Assembly: GCA_016708825.1 (NCBI GenBank)
Contig: JADJEZ010000021.1
Span: forward strand, 1-24,868
DNA: 24,868 nucleotides
DNA from: Betaproteobacteria bacterium
GTDB lineage: Bacteria > Pseudomonadota > Gammaproteobacteria > Burkholderiales > Usitatibacteraceae
Direction of reading: 5' to 3'
The position numbers were made by a program, and so were the translations under genes. Below the pieces are notes generated by a model. The model ran no database searches, was not told the origin of the DNA, and saw only the letters and a list, made by a program, of their open reading frames with translations. Each line of letters opens with the position of its first letter. Position 1 is the first letter of the stretch. Below are positions 16,020 to 23,974 of the stretch, piece by piece.

Positions 16020-17725
16020 ATGAAGCAGATCGTCATCCTCGGCGCCGGCACCGGCGGCGCGCGCTCATCGCCAACCTGCTCTCGCAGAAGCTGGACCTGA
16101 GGAAATGGGTCGTCACGGTGGTGGACCGCACCGACATCCACGTCTACCAGCCGGGGCTCCTTTTCCTGCCCTTCGGGCTCTACGGCTACGACTCGGCCGA
16201 GGGGCTCGTGCGCCCCATCGGCGACCCGCTGCCGCGCAACGTGAACTTCATCGCCGCGGACGTCCTGCGCATCGACGCGGAAAAGAAGACCGTCGAGACC
16301 AGCGTCACCACGCTGCGCTACGACTTCCTCGTCTCCGCCCTGGGCTGCCGCGTGGCGCCCGAGGAGGTCGAGGGCATGGCCGAGCCCATGGGCCGTGGCG
16401 GCGTGCACACCTTCTACACGCTCGAGGGCGCGAAGGCGATGCGCGAGCCGCTCTCGTCCATGAAGGAAGGCCGCCTGGTGGTCGACGTGTGCGACATGCC
16501 GATCAAGTGCCCGGTGGCGCCCATCGAGTTCGTCTTCCTCGCCGACTACTACTTCACCCAGAAAGGCATCCGCGACGCGATCGACATCACGCTCGTGACC
16601 CCCTACGCCGGCGCCTTCACCAAGCCCAACGCGAACCGCGTGCTGACCGAGATCGCGGCGGAGAAGGGCGTGAACGTGGTGGCCGACTTCGCGGCGGAGA
16701 GCGTGGACGCGGGCGCGAAGACGCTCAAGTCCTTCGACGGGCGCGTGCTCGAGTACGACCTGCTCTGCGCCATCCCGCCCAACATGGGCCCGCAGGTGAT
16801 CGACGACTCGGGGCTGGGCGACGGCACCGGCTACGCGCTCACCGACCCGCGCACGCTCAAGAGCCGCAAGGCCGACTTCATCTACTTCCTGGGCGACAAC
16901 ACCAACGTGTCGACCTCCAAGGCGGGGTCGGTCGCGCACTTCGAGGCGGAGACCATCGTCGAGAACCTCCTGCGGGAAATGGACGGCAAGCCCGCGCACC
17001 CGACCTTCGACGGCCACGCCAACTGCTTCATCGAGACCGGCTACCACAAGGCGATGCTGCTCGACTTCAACTACGACATCGAGCCGCTCGAGGGGTCGTT
17101 CCCCATGGCGCACGTGGGGCCGTTCTCGCTCCTGAAGGAAAGCTACATGAACCACGTGGGGAAGCTCGCCTTCCAGTGGGTGTACTGGAACCTCCTGCTC
17201 AAGGGCCGCCTGCCCAACGTGCCGCTCCTGCCCTCGCACATGAACTTCATCGGCAAGGACCTCGAGACCACGCCGCACGCGCGGCACGCCCGCGAGATGA
17301 AGGTGCGCGACGTGATGACGAAGGAGGTCGTCACCGTGCACTCCGGCAGCGCCCTCACGGCGGCCGCGACCCTCATGGTGCAGAAGAAGGTGAGCGGCGT
17401 GCCGGTGCTCGACGTCCACGACAAGCTTTTGGGAGTCCTCACCGAGGCCGATTTCCTCTCGGCGATGAACCTGGAGCAGAGCGCGGTCACCGACACGCTG
17501 GAGACGGTGGTGCGCAAGCGCCGCTCGCGAAAGGGCATGGGCACGATCGTCGACGACATCATGACGCGGCCGGCCATCACCATCCGCGAGGACGACACGC
17601 TGCGCACGGCGGTGACGCTCATGGACAACAACCGCATCAAGCGCCTGGTCGTCACCGACGTCGACAACCAGGTGCAGGGCGTCGTCTCGCGCGCGGACCT
17701 GATCCGGCTCTTCGCGATGAAGTAG
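16020..17725 (+). CDS. Sulfide:quinone-reductase-like flavoprotein fused to two CBS domains, frameshifted
   Basis: The N-terminus is an FAD-binding Rossmann motif (VILGAGTGGA). Three cysteines, at corrected positions of about 110 (SALGCRV), 164 (PIKCPVAP) and 336 (HANCFIET), have nearly the spacing of the catalytic cysteines of archaeal-type sulfide:quinone oxidoreductase. The YQPGLLFLPFG block and the amphipathic stretch around NHVGKLAFQWVYWNLLLKG also fit SQR, which binds the membrane surface. From about residue 427 a CBS pair follows (KVRDVMTKEVVTV, then VDDIMTRPAITI), normally an adenosine-nucleotide sensor. The frame breaks in the GCGCGC stretch at about 16057-16063: the ATG frame stops at once, while LIANLLSQKLDLRKW follows in another frame. 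One missing base (or two extra) restores about 568 residues. Sulfide as substrate is likely but unproven. Confidence 0.85.
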
Positions 17726-17811
17726 CGCCCGCCCGCGCGGCTGCGGCTCCTCGCGATGAAGTAGCGCCCGCCGGCGCGGCTGCGGCTCCTCGCGAAGAAG
17801 CAGCGGCTGCC
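17713..17811. repeat. 39-bp tandem duplication over the SQR-CBS stop codon
   Basis: Copy 1 (17713-17751) and copy 2 (17752-17790) differ at one base; a decayed third copy (17791-17811) has four differences in 21 bases. Copy 1 includes the last codons and TAG of the SQR-CBS gene, so copy 2 repeats an ATGAAGTAG ending outside the gene. The stretch fills the spacer between two convergent genes. Confidence 0.85.
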
Positions 17812-17823
17812 TTCGCGGCCCGG

Positions 17824-19746
17824 CTAGCGCGCGGGCGAGTCGACCGGCTCGTCGAATTCCGCGGGAGAAGCGAGCACGGCGCGCTCGGCGAGGGCCGCTT
17901 CCTCGGCGACCTTCGCGTGCGCGGCCTCCAGGGCGCGCGTTTCCACGTCCCGCCGGAGCTTCGCGATCGTCGCCTCGTCGGCCAGCGCCCGCGCCCGGGC
18001 GGCCGCGATCTCGCGCGCCGCGCGCCGCTCCTCGTTGGTGCTTCTCGCCGCGGCGAGCGAACGCTCGAGTTCGTCTTCCCGCGCCTGCGCGAGGGCGAGC
18101 GATTCCTGCGCCTGCTGCGCGAGGACCGAGGCCTTCTCCAGGGCGCGTTTCGCCGATTCCGCCGCGGCACGCTCGGTGCCGATCCGCTCCACGGCGGTCC
18201 GTGCGGCCTCGTCCTCGACGGCGGTTCGCTGCACGGCGAGCCGCGCATGCTGCGCATCCGCTTCCGCGCGCGCGCGCATGGCCGCCGCGAGTTCCTCTTC
18301 CGCTTCCTGCCGCTCCCGGGCGGAGCGCAGGGGCGTCCTCCTCGGCCCACAGGTGCGCCTCGAGCGCTTCGCGGGCGGCGCTTTCCGCCCGGGCGCGCCG
18401 CGTGGGCAGTTCCGTCGCCTTGCGCTCGAGCGCCGCCACCTGCAAAGCCTGCTGAGCGGCATCCCGTTCGGCCGCCGCGCGCGCCAGCGCCGCGCTGCGC
18501 GCCGCCTCGTCGGCTTCCCGGCGCTCGATCGCGGCGGTTTCCGCTGCGGCTGCGGCCGCGGCCCGCTCCCGGGCCGCGATCGTGGCGGCCTCCTCGGCCA
18601 CCATGCTTTCCTGCACGTGCGCGGCGGCACGGGCTTCCTCCGCGAGGCGCGCATCCGCGGCGCGCGCGAGCTGGACTTCACGCTCGGCCCGCTCCGCGGC
18701 GCAGCGTTGCACCTCCCGTTCGAGGGCCAGGCGCTCGACCGCGGCCGCGCGGATGCTTTCCTCCGCGTGCAGGCGATCGCGGATCGCCGCTTCCTCTTCC
18801 TCGGCCAGGCGCAGCCGGTCGGCCGCCTCGCGGCCGAGGCGCTCGGCCAGTTCCGCGGCGGCTTCGCTCTTCAGGGCGAGCGTCCGCTCGGCGGAGGTTC
18901 GGCGCTCGAGCGCCACCTGCTCCCGGGCCTGTGCCACCTGGCGGCGGCGGGCCTGCTCGGCCAGGCGCTCGTCCTCGGCGGCGCGGGCGCGCGCGGCTTC
19001 GGCCGCCCGCTGTTCCGCTTCGGCGCGGGCCTCGGCAACAAGGCGCGACCGGGACTCTTCCGTGGCACGACCGTCCGCCGCATGCTTCGCGTTCGCCTCC
19101 GCGGCGATCCGGGCCTCGATCTCGGCGCGCGCCGTGCCTTCGGCGATGGCCGTCTCCTCCGCGGCAAGGCGCGCGCGGCGCTCGGTCGCGAGGCGCGATT
19201 CCTGCGCGGCGACCGCCTGCTCGTGGGCGATGCGCAGCTTCTCGGCCTCGGCCGCGCTTTCGGCGTTGAGGCGGGCGAGTTCCTGGGCGCGGACTTCGGC
19301 GGCCTGGCGCGCAGCCTGTTCGGTTTCGGCTCCGCGCTGCGCCTCCTGGGCGGCGCGCCGGTCGGCGACGGTGCGCTCCTCGACCGCGGCGCGCGCGCGC
19401 TCCTCGAAGGCAACCCGGTGGCGCGCCTGCTCCGCGGCTTCCGCTTCGGCCCGCGCGCGCTCGGCGTGGGCTTCCTGCTCGCGCCGGTCCGCCTCCTGGC
19501 GGGCCTGGGCAAGGGCCACGGCCTGCTCCTCGGCGGCGGCCCGGGCTTCCGCCTGGCGTCGCGCGAGGACTTCCGTCGAGGTCCGCGCCTGCGCGGCGCG
19601 GCGCAGCCGCTCCTCGGCGAGCGCCCGGGCGTCCGCCGCGGCGTCGGCTGCGGTCTCGGCGTCTACCGCGCGGCGGCCTCGCGGATGGCGAGCAGTCTCT
19701 TGTGCTCCGGGGCGCTTTCGGCGATGGCGGCTTGTGGGGCGGGCAT
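17824..19746 (-). CDS. Ala/Glu/Arg-rich coiled-coil protein, two frameshifts
   Basis: No family is recognised. The corrected protein has about 640 residues, starts MPAPQAAIAESAPEHKRLLA and is almost entirely Ala, Glu, Arg and Gln, with long runs such as ARAEAEAAEQARHR and RLAEEEEAAIRDRL, typical of one continuous helix or coiled coil. There is no signal peptide or membrane segment. GGAG (19753-19756 on the plus strand) precedes the ATG at 19746. That frame stops after 27 codons near 19667 (one base missing). The helix continues as VDAETAADAADARALAEE, then shifts again at a G4 run at 18330-18333 (one base extra) into RERQEAEEELAAAM and ends in PAEFDEPVDSPAR. Composition stays constant across both breaks, supporting one gene. 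It could be a scaffold or filament-like protein; low-complexity bias makes similarity to known proteins unreliable. Confidence 0.65.
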
Positions 19747-19861
19747 GGGGGTCTCCGGTAATTCCCGATGGATTCGCCCGATGATCGGCCCGCGCGCCCG
19801 GCCGCGAGCCCCCGAACAGGCGGGGAAAGGCCCCGCAATTCCCGCGCCCGGCGGCGCTGCT

Positions 19862-21115
19862 TCAGGCCATCAGGAAGGCGGCCGCGACCAGGGCCGCGGC
19901 CATGACGCCGAAGCCGCCCAGGCAGCGCCGGCCCAGGGATGCGCCCCCGGCCACGAAGACGATCGTGGCCTTCACCACGATGTTCGAGCACAGCGCGACC
20001 ACGATCGCCATCACCGCGCCCGCGGCCGTCACGTGCGCGTCGCCGAAGAGGCGAAACGACGAGAGCGAAATCGCGTCGACGTCGGTGAGGCCCGAGACGA
20101 GCGCGACCGCGTACACGCCGCGCACCCCGGCGAGGTCGTTCAGCCACGCCGCGGCCATCAGCACCGCGGCATAGGCCACGCCGAAGCCCAGGGCCACCGG
20201 CAGGTCGGTCGGGTTGGTGAGCTCCGGGTTCTCGATCCGCTCGCTGTCGGCATGGCGCCGCCACGTGATCCAGGCGACCGGCAGCGCGGCCACGAGGCCC
20301 GCCGCCATGACCGGCAGCATCGTCGGCAGGATGCGCGGCGACACGGCCACGGCGAGCACCGAGAGGCGAACGAGCACCACCAGGTTCGCGAGCAGGATCA
20401 CGGTCGCCGCCGTCCCTTCCAGCGCGGGTTTGCCCCGGGCGCCGCGGGAATAGACGAGCGTGGTCGCCGTGCTCGAGACGAGCCCGCCCAGGGCCCCGAG
20501 CAGGAGCACCGGCCCGCGCCCGCCCAGCAGGCGCCACGCCACGTAGCCGGCGAGGCTCACCGCGGAGATCAGCACGACCATCAGCCACAGGTGGTAGGGG
20601 TTCAACGCGCCGTAGGGGCCGAAGCCCTGGTTGGGCACCACCGGCAGGATCACGAGGGAGAGCACCGCGAACTGCAGCACGCTGCCCATGTCCGTGGGCG
20701 TGAGCCGCGCGGAGAAACCCTCGAGCTGCGACTTGTAGTGCAGGAGCGCCGTCGTGACGATCGCGAGCGCGATGACGATCTCGCGGTTGCCGTGCCAGAG
20801 CGCGGCGCCGAGGCAGAAGGTGAGCGCCGCGGCCATCACCGTCGTCGCGCCCGCATCGGGCGCCGGGGAGGTCGCCGGTGCGCGGTGGTAGGCCGCGATC
20901 AGCGCGCCGGAGGTCGCAAGGAGCCCGGCCACGAGGAGCCAGCTGCCGCCGATGCGCTCGTCGAGCATCGCGCACAGCGTGCCGAGCATCGCGATCAGCG
21001 CGAAGGTGCGCACGCCCGCCTTCGCCTCCTTGTGGCGCTCGCGCTCGAGCCCGATCAACAGGCCCACGGCGAGGCTCGTGAGGAAGGAGAGCGACAGGGC
21101 GTAGTTGTCAGGCAT
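19862..21115 (-). CDS. MgtC/SapB plus DUF4010 family membrane protein
   Basis: A 417-residue multi-pass inner-membrane protein of about 11-12 hydrophobic helices. The N-terminal MgtC/SapB-like part carries the family signature GLLIGLERERH and VRTFALIAMLG. The C-terminal DUF4010 part includes LLGALGGLVSSTATTLVYS, ALVSGLTDVDAISLS and a final SNIVVKATIVF block. The role of this two-domain family is not established; MgtC-domain proteins are linked to magnesium limitation and ATP-synthase or transporter modulation. The ATG at 21115 was chosen because GGAG lies nine bases upstream; an in-frame ATG at 21136 has no such site. It follows the dienelactone hydrolase gene by 56 bp on the same strand. Confidence 0.9.
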   Translation of the reverse strand: MPDNYALSLSFLTSLAVGLLIGLERERHKEAKAGVRTFALIAMLGTLCAMLDERIGGSWLLVAGLLATSGALIAAYHRAPATSPAPDAGATTVMAAALTFCLGAALWHGNREIVIALAIVTTALLHYKSQLEGFSARLTPTDMGSVLQFAVLSLVILPVVPNQGFGPYGALNPYHLWLMVVLISAVSLAGYVAWRLLGGRGPVLLLGALGGLVSSTATTLVYSRGARGKPALEGTAATVILLANLVVLVRLSVLAVAVSPRILPTMLPVMAAGLVAALPVAWITWRRHADSERIENPELTNPTDLPVALGFGVAYAAVLMAAAWLNDLAGVRGVYAVALVSGLTDVDAISLSSFRLFGDAHVTAAGAVMAIVVALCSNIVVKATIVFVAGGASLGRRCLGGFGVMAAALVAAAFLMA

Positions 21116-21171
21116 GGACGGGAACTCCAACCCCATTCTGCGGTGCGCGCCCGCCCGGCCCTTGACTCCCG

Positions 21172-21947
21172 TCAACGGCCCTTCGCGGGGCATACCCAGC
21201 GCCGCAGCCAGTCGCGGGTGCGCTCGCGGGCGTGGCGCGCGGCGATCTTCTCCTCCGGCGTGGCGTCGGCCCGGAAGTCGAAAGCGCGCCGCGCCAGGGA
21301 TAGGGCCTGCAGCTCCGCGGGCACGCCGCGCTCGTAGAGGGCGTAGAACGCGCGGCCGATATTGGAACGGCGAAGCTCGAAGTCCTGCTCGCCCACGAGG
21401 AAGAGCACGGCGCGGTGATCTTGAACACTTCCGGCGCCACGCCGAAGAGCTGGTCCGGCTCGGGCGCGTTGGGGTCCTGCATGTGCCCGGCATAGGCGGC
21501 GATCGCGGCCACGTCGCGCGGGCGCTTCGCCGCGAGGCGGATGGCGTAGTAGCCGCCGCGCGAGTAGCCCACGATCCCCGCGGGGCCCTTGCACGCGTCG
21601 GGCCGCGCGAGAAGGGCGTCGAGCGCGGCCTCCACGTCGCGTTCCGTCTGCGGATCGTGCGCGCGCGGCCAGCGCTCGATGAAGCGCCCGGCCTGCCAGT
21701 CCGGCGCCACGACGAGGAAGCCCTGCTCGGCGAGCGCGCGGATATGCGCCCGGTCCGGGTCCTCGAAGCCGCGCCGGGCGTGCACGTAGAGCACCGCCGG
21801 ATGCGGCGGCTTTCCCGCGGGAATGGCGATCTCGATGGGCACCTCGACGTCGCCGGCCCGAAGCGCATCCTTGCGCACTTCGACCTGCGCCGGTGCCGCC
21901 GCGGCCGAAGCGGCGAAGAGGATCACCAGCCAGTGTGCTCCGCGCAT
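21172..21947 (-). CDS. Exported dienelactone-hydrolase-like alpha/beta hydrolase, frameshifted
   Basis: The corrected protein has 258 residues. A Sec signal peptide (MRGAHWLVILFAASAAAA) precedes an alpha/beta-hydrolase domain with strand HPAVLYVHARRG, nucleophile elbow GYSRGGYY (Ser, where classical dienelactone hydrolase has Cys) and the acidic turn LFLVGEQD. Near the C-terminus, where the family usually has a catalytic His before a Phe-Asp pair, the sequence reads RRAFDF, so the His appears replaced by Arg. The frame breaks near 21408: TAP is followed by an out-of-frame stretch, and VLFLVGEQDFELRRSNIG resumes in the next frame if one base is added. A strong GGAGG lies eight bases before the ATG at 21947. 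The substrate is unknown. Confidence 0.8.
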
Positions 21948-22000
21948 GAAATGCCTCCGTTTTCACGCCAGGGGCAAGGCGTGGCAAAATGCGCCCCTCG

Positions 22001-22020
22001 TCCATGGAATGGCCCATGGA
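22001..22020. promoter_or_regulatory. Inverted repeat TCCATGG-N6-CCATGGA in a divergent spacer
   Basis: Perfect 7-bp arms, each containing the palindrome CCATGG, lie in the 97-bp spacer between the hydrolase gene (minus) and the lipoprotein gene (plus), 24 bp before the lipoprotein ATG. Its place suits an operator serving one or both genes; the regulator is unknown. Confidence 0.35.
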
Positions 22021-22044
22021 GATTACATCGAGCCGAGGAAAACC

Positions 22045-22470
22045 ATGAAGAAGACCTTTGCTTTCGCCGTACTCGCCGCCGCCTTCGGGCTTTCCGGGTG
22101 CGCCGCTACGGAACCCAACGCCGGCTCCACCGCCGCGGGCGGCGCCAACGACGAGGTCATGACCGGGAGCCGCATTCCCCGCAAGGCTTCCGCCGAGCCC
22201 CAGAAGGGCATGAGCAAGGAAGACTGGCGGCTCGAGTCTGGCCGCGGCATCGGCAACGCGACCAGGGGCAACCGGGCCGGCTGCGGGCGCGGGCTGCGCC
22301 GCGCCGGCGCGCCCGCGATTCGCCTTTGCTCCTGCATTCCGGAAGCACCCTCCTGCGCCTCGCCCTTTCCCGTCCCGGGGTGGCCGATCCATCCCGCGGC
22401 GCCCCTCCCCGATCCCGGGCGACTCGCGCGTAGCATGGCAACCGGCAATCCCGCCGGGCGATCCCACTGA
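22045..22470 (+). CDS. Small lipoprotein, C-terminal end uncertain
   Basis: The first 20 residues form a lipoprotein signal ending in the lipobox LSGC, so the mature protein should be lipidated and held in the envelope. The mature N-terminal part (TGSRIPRKASAEPQKGMSKEDWR) looks genuine and resembles small proteobacterial lipoproteins with a TGSRIPR motif; no function is known. GAGGA at 22034-22038 supports the ATG at 22045. After about residue 73 the composition changes to Arg/Pro/Ala/Cys-rich sequence, and a perfect 9-bp hairpin (22283-22316) falls inside the frame. The real gene may therefore end near 22260, with the stop lost by an indel, and the annotated tail may be read-through. Confidence 0.6.
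   Translation: MKKTFAFAVLAAAFGLSGCAATEPNAGSTAAGGANDEVMTGSRIPRKASAEPQKGMSKEDWRLESGRGIGNATRGNRAGCGRGLRRAGAPAIRLCSCIPEAPSCASPFPVPGWPIHPAAPLPDPGRLARSMATGNPAGRSH
22283..22316. terminator. GC hairpin GCGGGCGCG / CGCGCCCGC, possible terminator
   Basis: Perfect 9-bp arms (22283-22291, 22308-22316) flank a 16-nt loop. It lies in the doubtful 3' part of the lipoprotein frame and could end that transcript. No T tract follows, so intrinsic termination is not assured. Confidence 0.3.
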
Positions 22471-22487
22471 AACAACCCGCATCCCCC

Positions 22488-23879
22488 ATGGCCTATTCCG
22501 CAATCCTCATCGCCTCGATATTCCTGATCCTCGCGTTCGCCATCGAACGGCTGAGCCGCGTCATCCGGCTGCCATCGGTGATCGTGATGATCGTGGTCGG
22601 CCTCGTGGCGAAGCCGCTGCTGGGCTCCCGGGGATTCACGCTCGAGGGGCTGGAGGTCGCGGTCCCCATCCTCGGGGCCATCGGCCTGATCCTGATCGTG
22701 CTCGAGGGCGCGCTCGACATCGAGCTGCGCAAGGACCGGATCCGCACCGCGGCCGGCGCGCTCACCATGGCCGTGGCGGGGTTCTTCTTCCTCACCTTCT
22801 TCTTCGCCTCGATCGCGGTGCTCGCCTTCGGGTTGAAGCCGATCAACGCCGCGCTCCTCGCGGTGCCCTTCGCGGTGATCAGCAGCGCCGTGGCCATCCC
22901 CAGCAGCGACTTCCTGCCGGAGCGGGCCCGCGAGTTCGTGATCTACGAAAGCTCGGTGTCCGACATCCTCGGCGTGCTCGTGTTCTTCGCCCTGCTCAAC
23001 TCGACGGGCACGCTCTCGAGCGTCATGGCGGGCCTCGTCGGCGGCGGCGTCCTCTCGCTGCTGCTCTCCACGATCTGCGCGGTGGGGCTGATGCTGATCC
23101 TCGTGCGCATCGACGGGCACATCCGCTTCATCCCGCTGCTCGCCGGCCTCTTCGGGCTCTATGCCGTGGGCGAGCTGCTGCACCTCTCGCCGCTGATCAT
23201 GGTCCTCATGTTCGGGCTGGCCCTGAACAATCCGAAGCTCATCACGCGCTTCCGGCCGCTGCGCACCTGGGTGGACGCGAGCTACGACCAGACCCTCGAG
23301 GACTTCAAGCAGCTCGTGCTCGAGCTCACCTTCGCCGTGCGCGGGTTCTTCTTCCTGCTCCTGGGCTACTGGACGGAGCTCTCCGATCTCGCGAGCCTGG
23401 ATGCCTGGCTCGCCGCCGGCGTCGTGCTGCTCGCCATCTACGTGAGCCGCCATTTCATGCTGGTCGCGAGCGGGCACAAGCGCGCGGCCGCGCTCACGTG
23501 GTTTGCGCCGCGCGGCCTCATCACCGTGCTGCTGTACCTCTCCACGAAGGAGGCGCTGGAGCTGCCGCGCTTCGTGGACGGCACCGTCGTCCTGGTGCTG
23601 CTCGCCTCGTCGGGCCTGATCGCGGTGGCGCGCTTCCGGCTGTCGAAGGAGGACGCGGCGGCGGCCCGCGCCGAGGCCGAAGCCCAGGCCGCGAAGGCGG
23701 CGGCCGAAAAGGCGGCTGCCGCGAAGGCCGCCGAGGAACGAGCGGCGATCGAGGAGGCCGAGGCGGCGAAGGCCGCCGAACGCGAGGCCGCGGAGGGGAC
23801 GGCGGGGGTCGCAAAGGCCGAAGAAGCGACGAAGCAGGAACCGGGCGACGCGCCGGAAGGCAAGCCCGGCGCCGCCTGA
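22488..23879 (+). CDS. CPA-family cation:proton antiporter with Ala/Glu/Lys-rich tail
   Basis: A 463-residue membrane protein with about 11-12 transmembrane helices over residues 1-390, of the monovalent cation:proton antiporter superfamily (NhaP-like). Recognisable parts are RVIRLPSVIVMIVVGL, the LIVLEGALDIELRKDRIR block, the ion-binding region with E154 and D159 in YESSVSD, and the late helix FAPRGLITVLLYLS. In NhaP-type exchangers the conserved pair before the helix core is Asn-Asp and in CPA2 Asp-Asp; here it is Ser-Asp (158-159). The last 70 residues are a charged Ala/Glu/Lys-rich helix, probably cytoplasmic and perhaps regulatory or oligomerising. The ATG at 22488 has no visible ribosome site. 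The ion (sodium or potassium) cannot be told. Confidence 0.88.
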   Translation: MAYSAILIASIFLILAFAIERLSRVIRLPSVIVMIVVGLVAKPLLGSRGFTLEGLEVAVPILGAIGLILIVLEGALDIELRKDRIRTAAGALTMAVAGFFFLTFFFASIAVLAFGLKPINAALLAVPFAVISSAVAIPSSDFLPERAREFVIYESSVSDILGVLVFFALLNSTGTLSSVMAGLVGGGVLSLLLSTICAVGLMLILVRIDGHIRFIPLLAGLFGLYAVGELLHLSPLIMVLMFGLALNNPKLITRFRPLRTWVDASYDQTLEDFKQLVLELTFAVRGFFFLLLGYWTELSDLASLDAWLAAGVVLLAIYVSRHFMLVASGHKRAAALTWFAPRGLITVLLYLSTKEALELPRFVDGTVVLVLLASSGLIAVARFRLSKEDAAAARAEAEAQAAKAAAEKAAAAKAAEERAAIEEAEAAKAAEREAAEGTAGVAKAEEATKQEPGDAPEGKPGAA

Positions 23880-23887
23880 ACTCCCCC

Positions 23888-23906
23888 GTCGCGGCATTTT
23901 CGCGAC
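23888..23906. terminator. Small hairpin GTCGCG / CGCGAC after the antiporter gene
   Basis: Perfect 6-bp arms with a 7-nt loop lie 8 bp after the antiporter stop. The only T run is in the loop, so termination is possible but weakly supported. Confidence 0.3.
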
Positions 23907-23974
23907 GCGTGCCGCGGCCCCGTCGGCTGGCGCAAAGCGCCGTGCAGGTCGCCGTGAGACACTCGGGCTGACCC

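Noticed and set aside
17713..17811. CRISPR-like array
   Set aside because: The 39-bp units are directly adjacent with no spacers.
15071..17820. Minus-strand continuation of the coiled-coil frame into the SQR-CBS and prfC region
   Set aside because: After the break at 18330 the helical composition moves to another frame ending at 17824; the continuation is antisense to two recognised genes.
18035..21337. 1100-codon plus-strand open frame across the coiled-coil and MgtC genes
   Set aside because: It is antisense to genes with good ribosome sites and family motifs, and its own sequence is low-complexity Arg/Ala/Gly.
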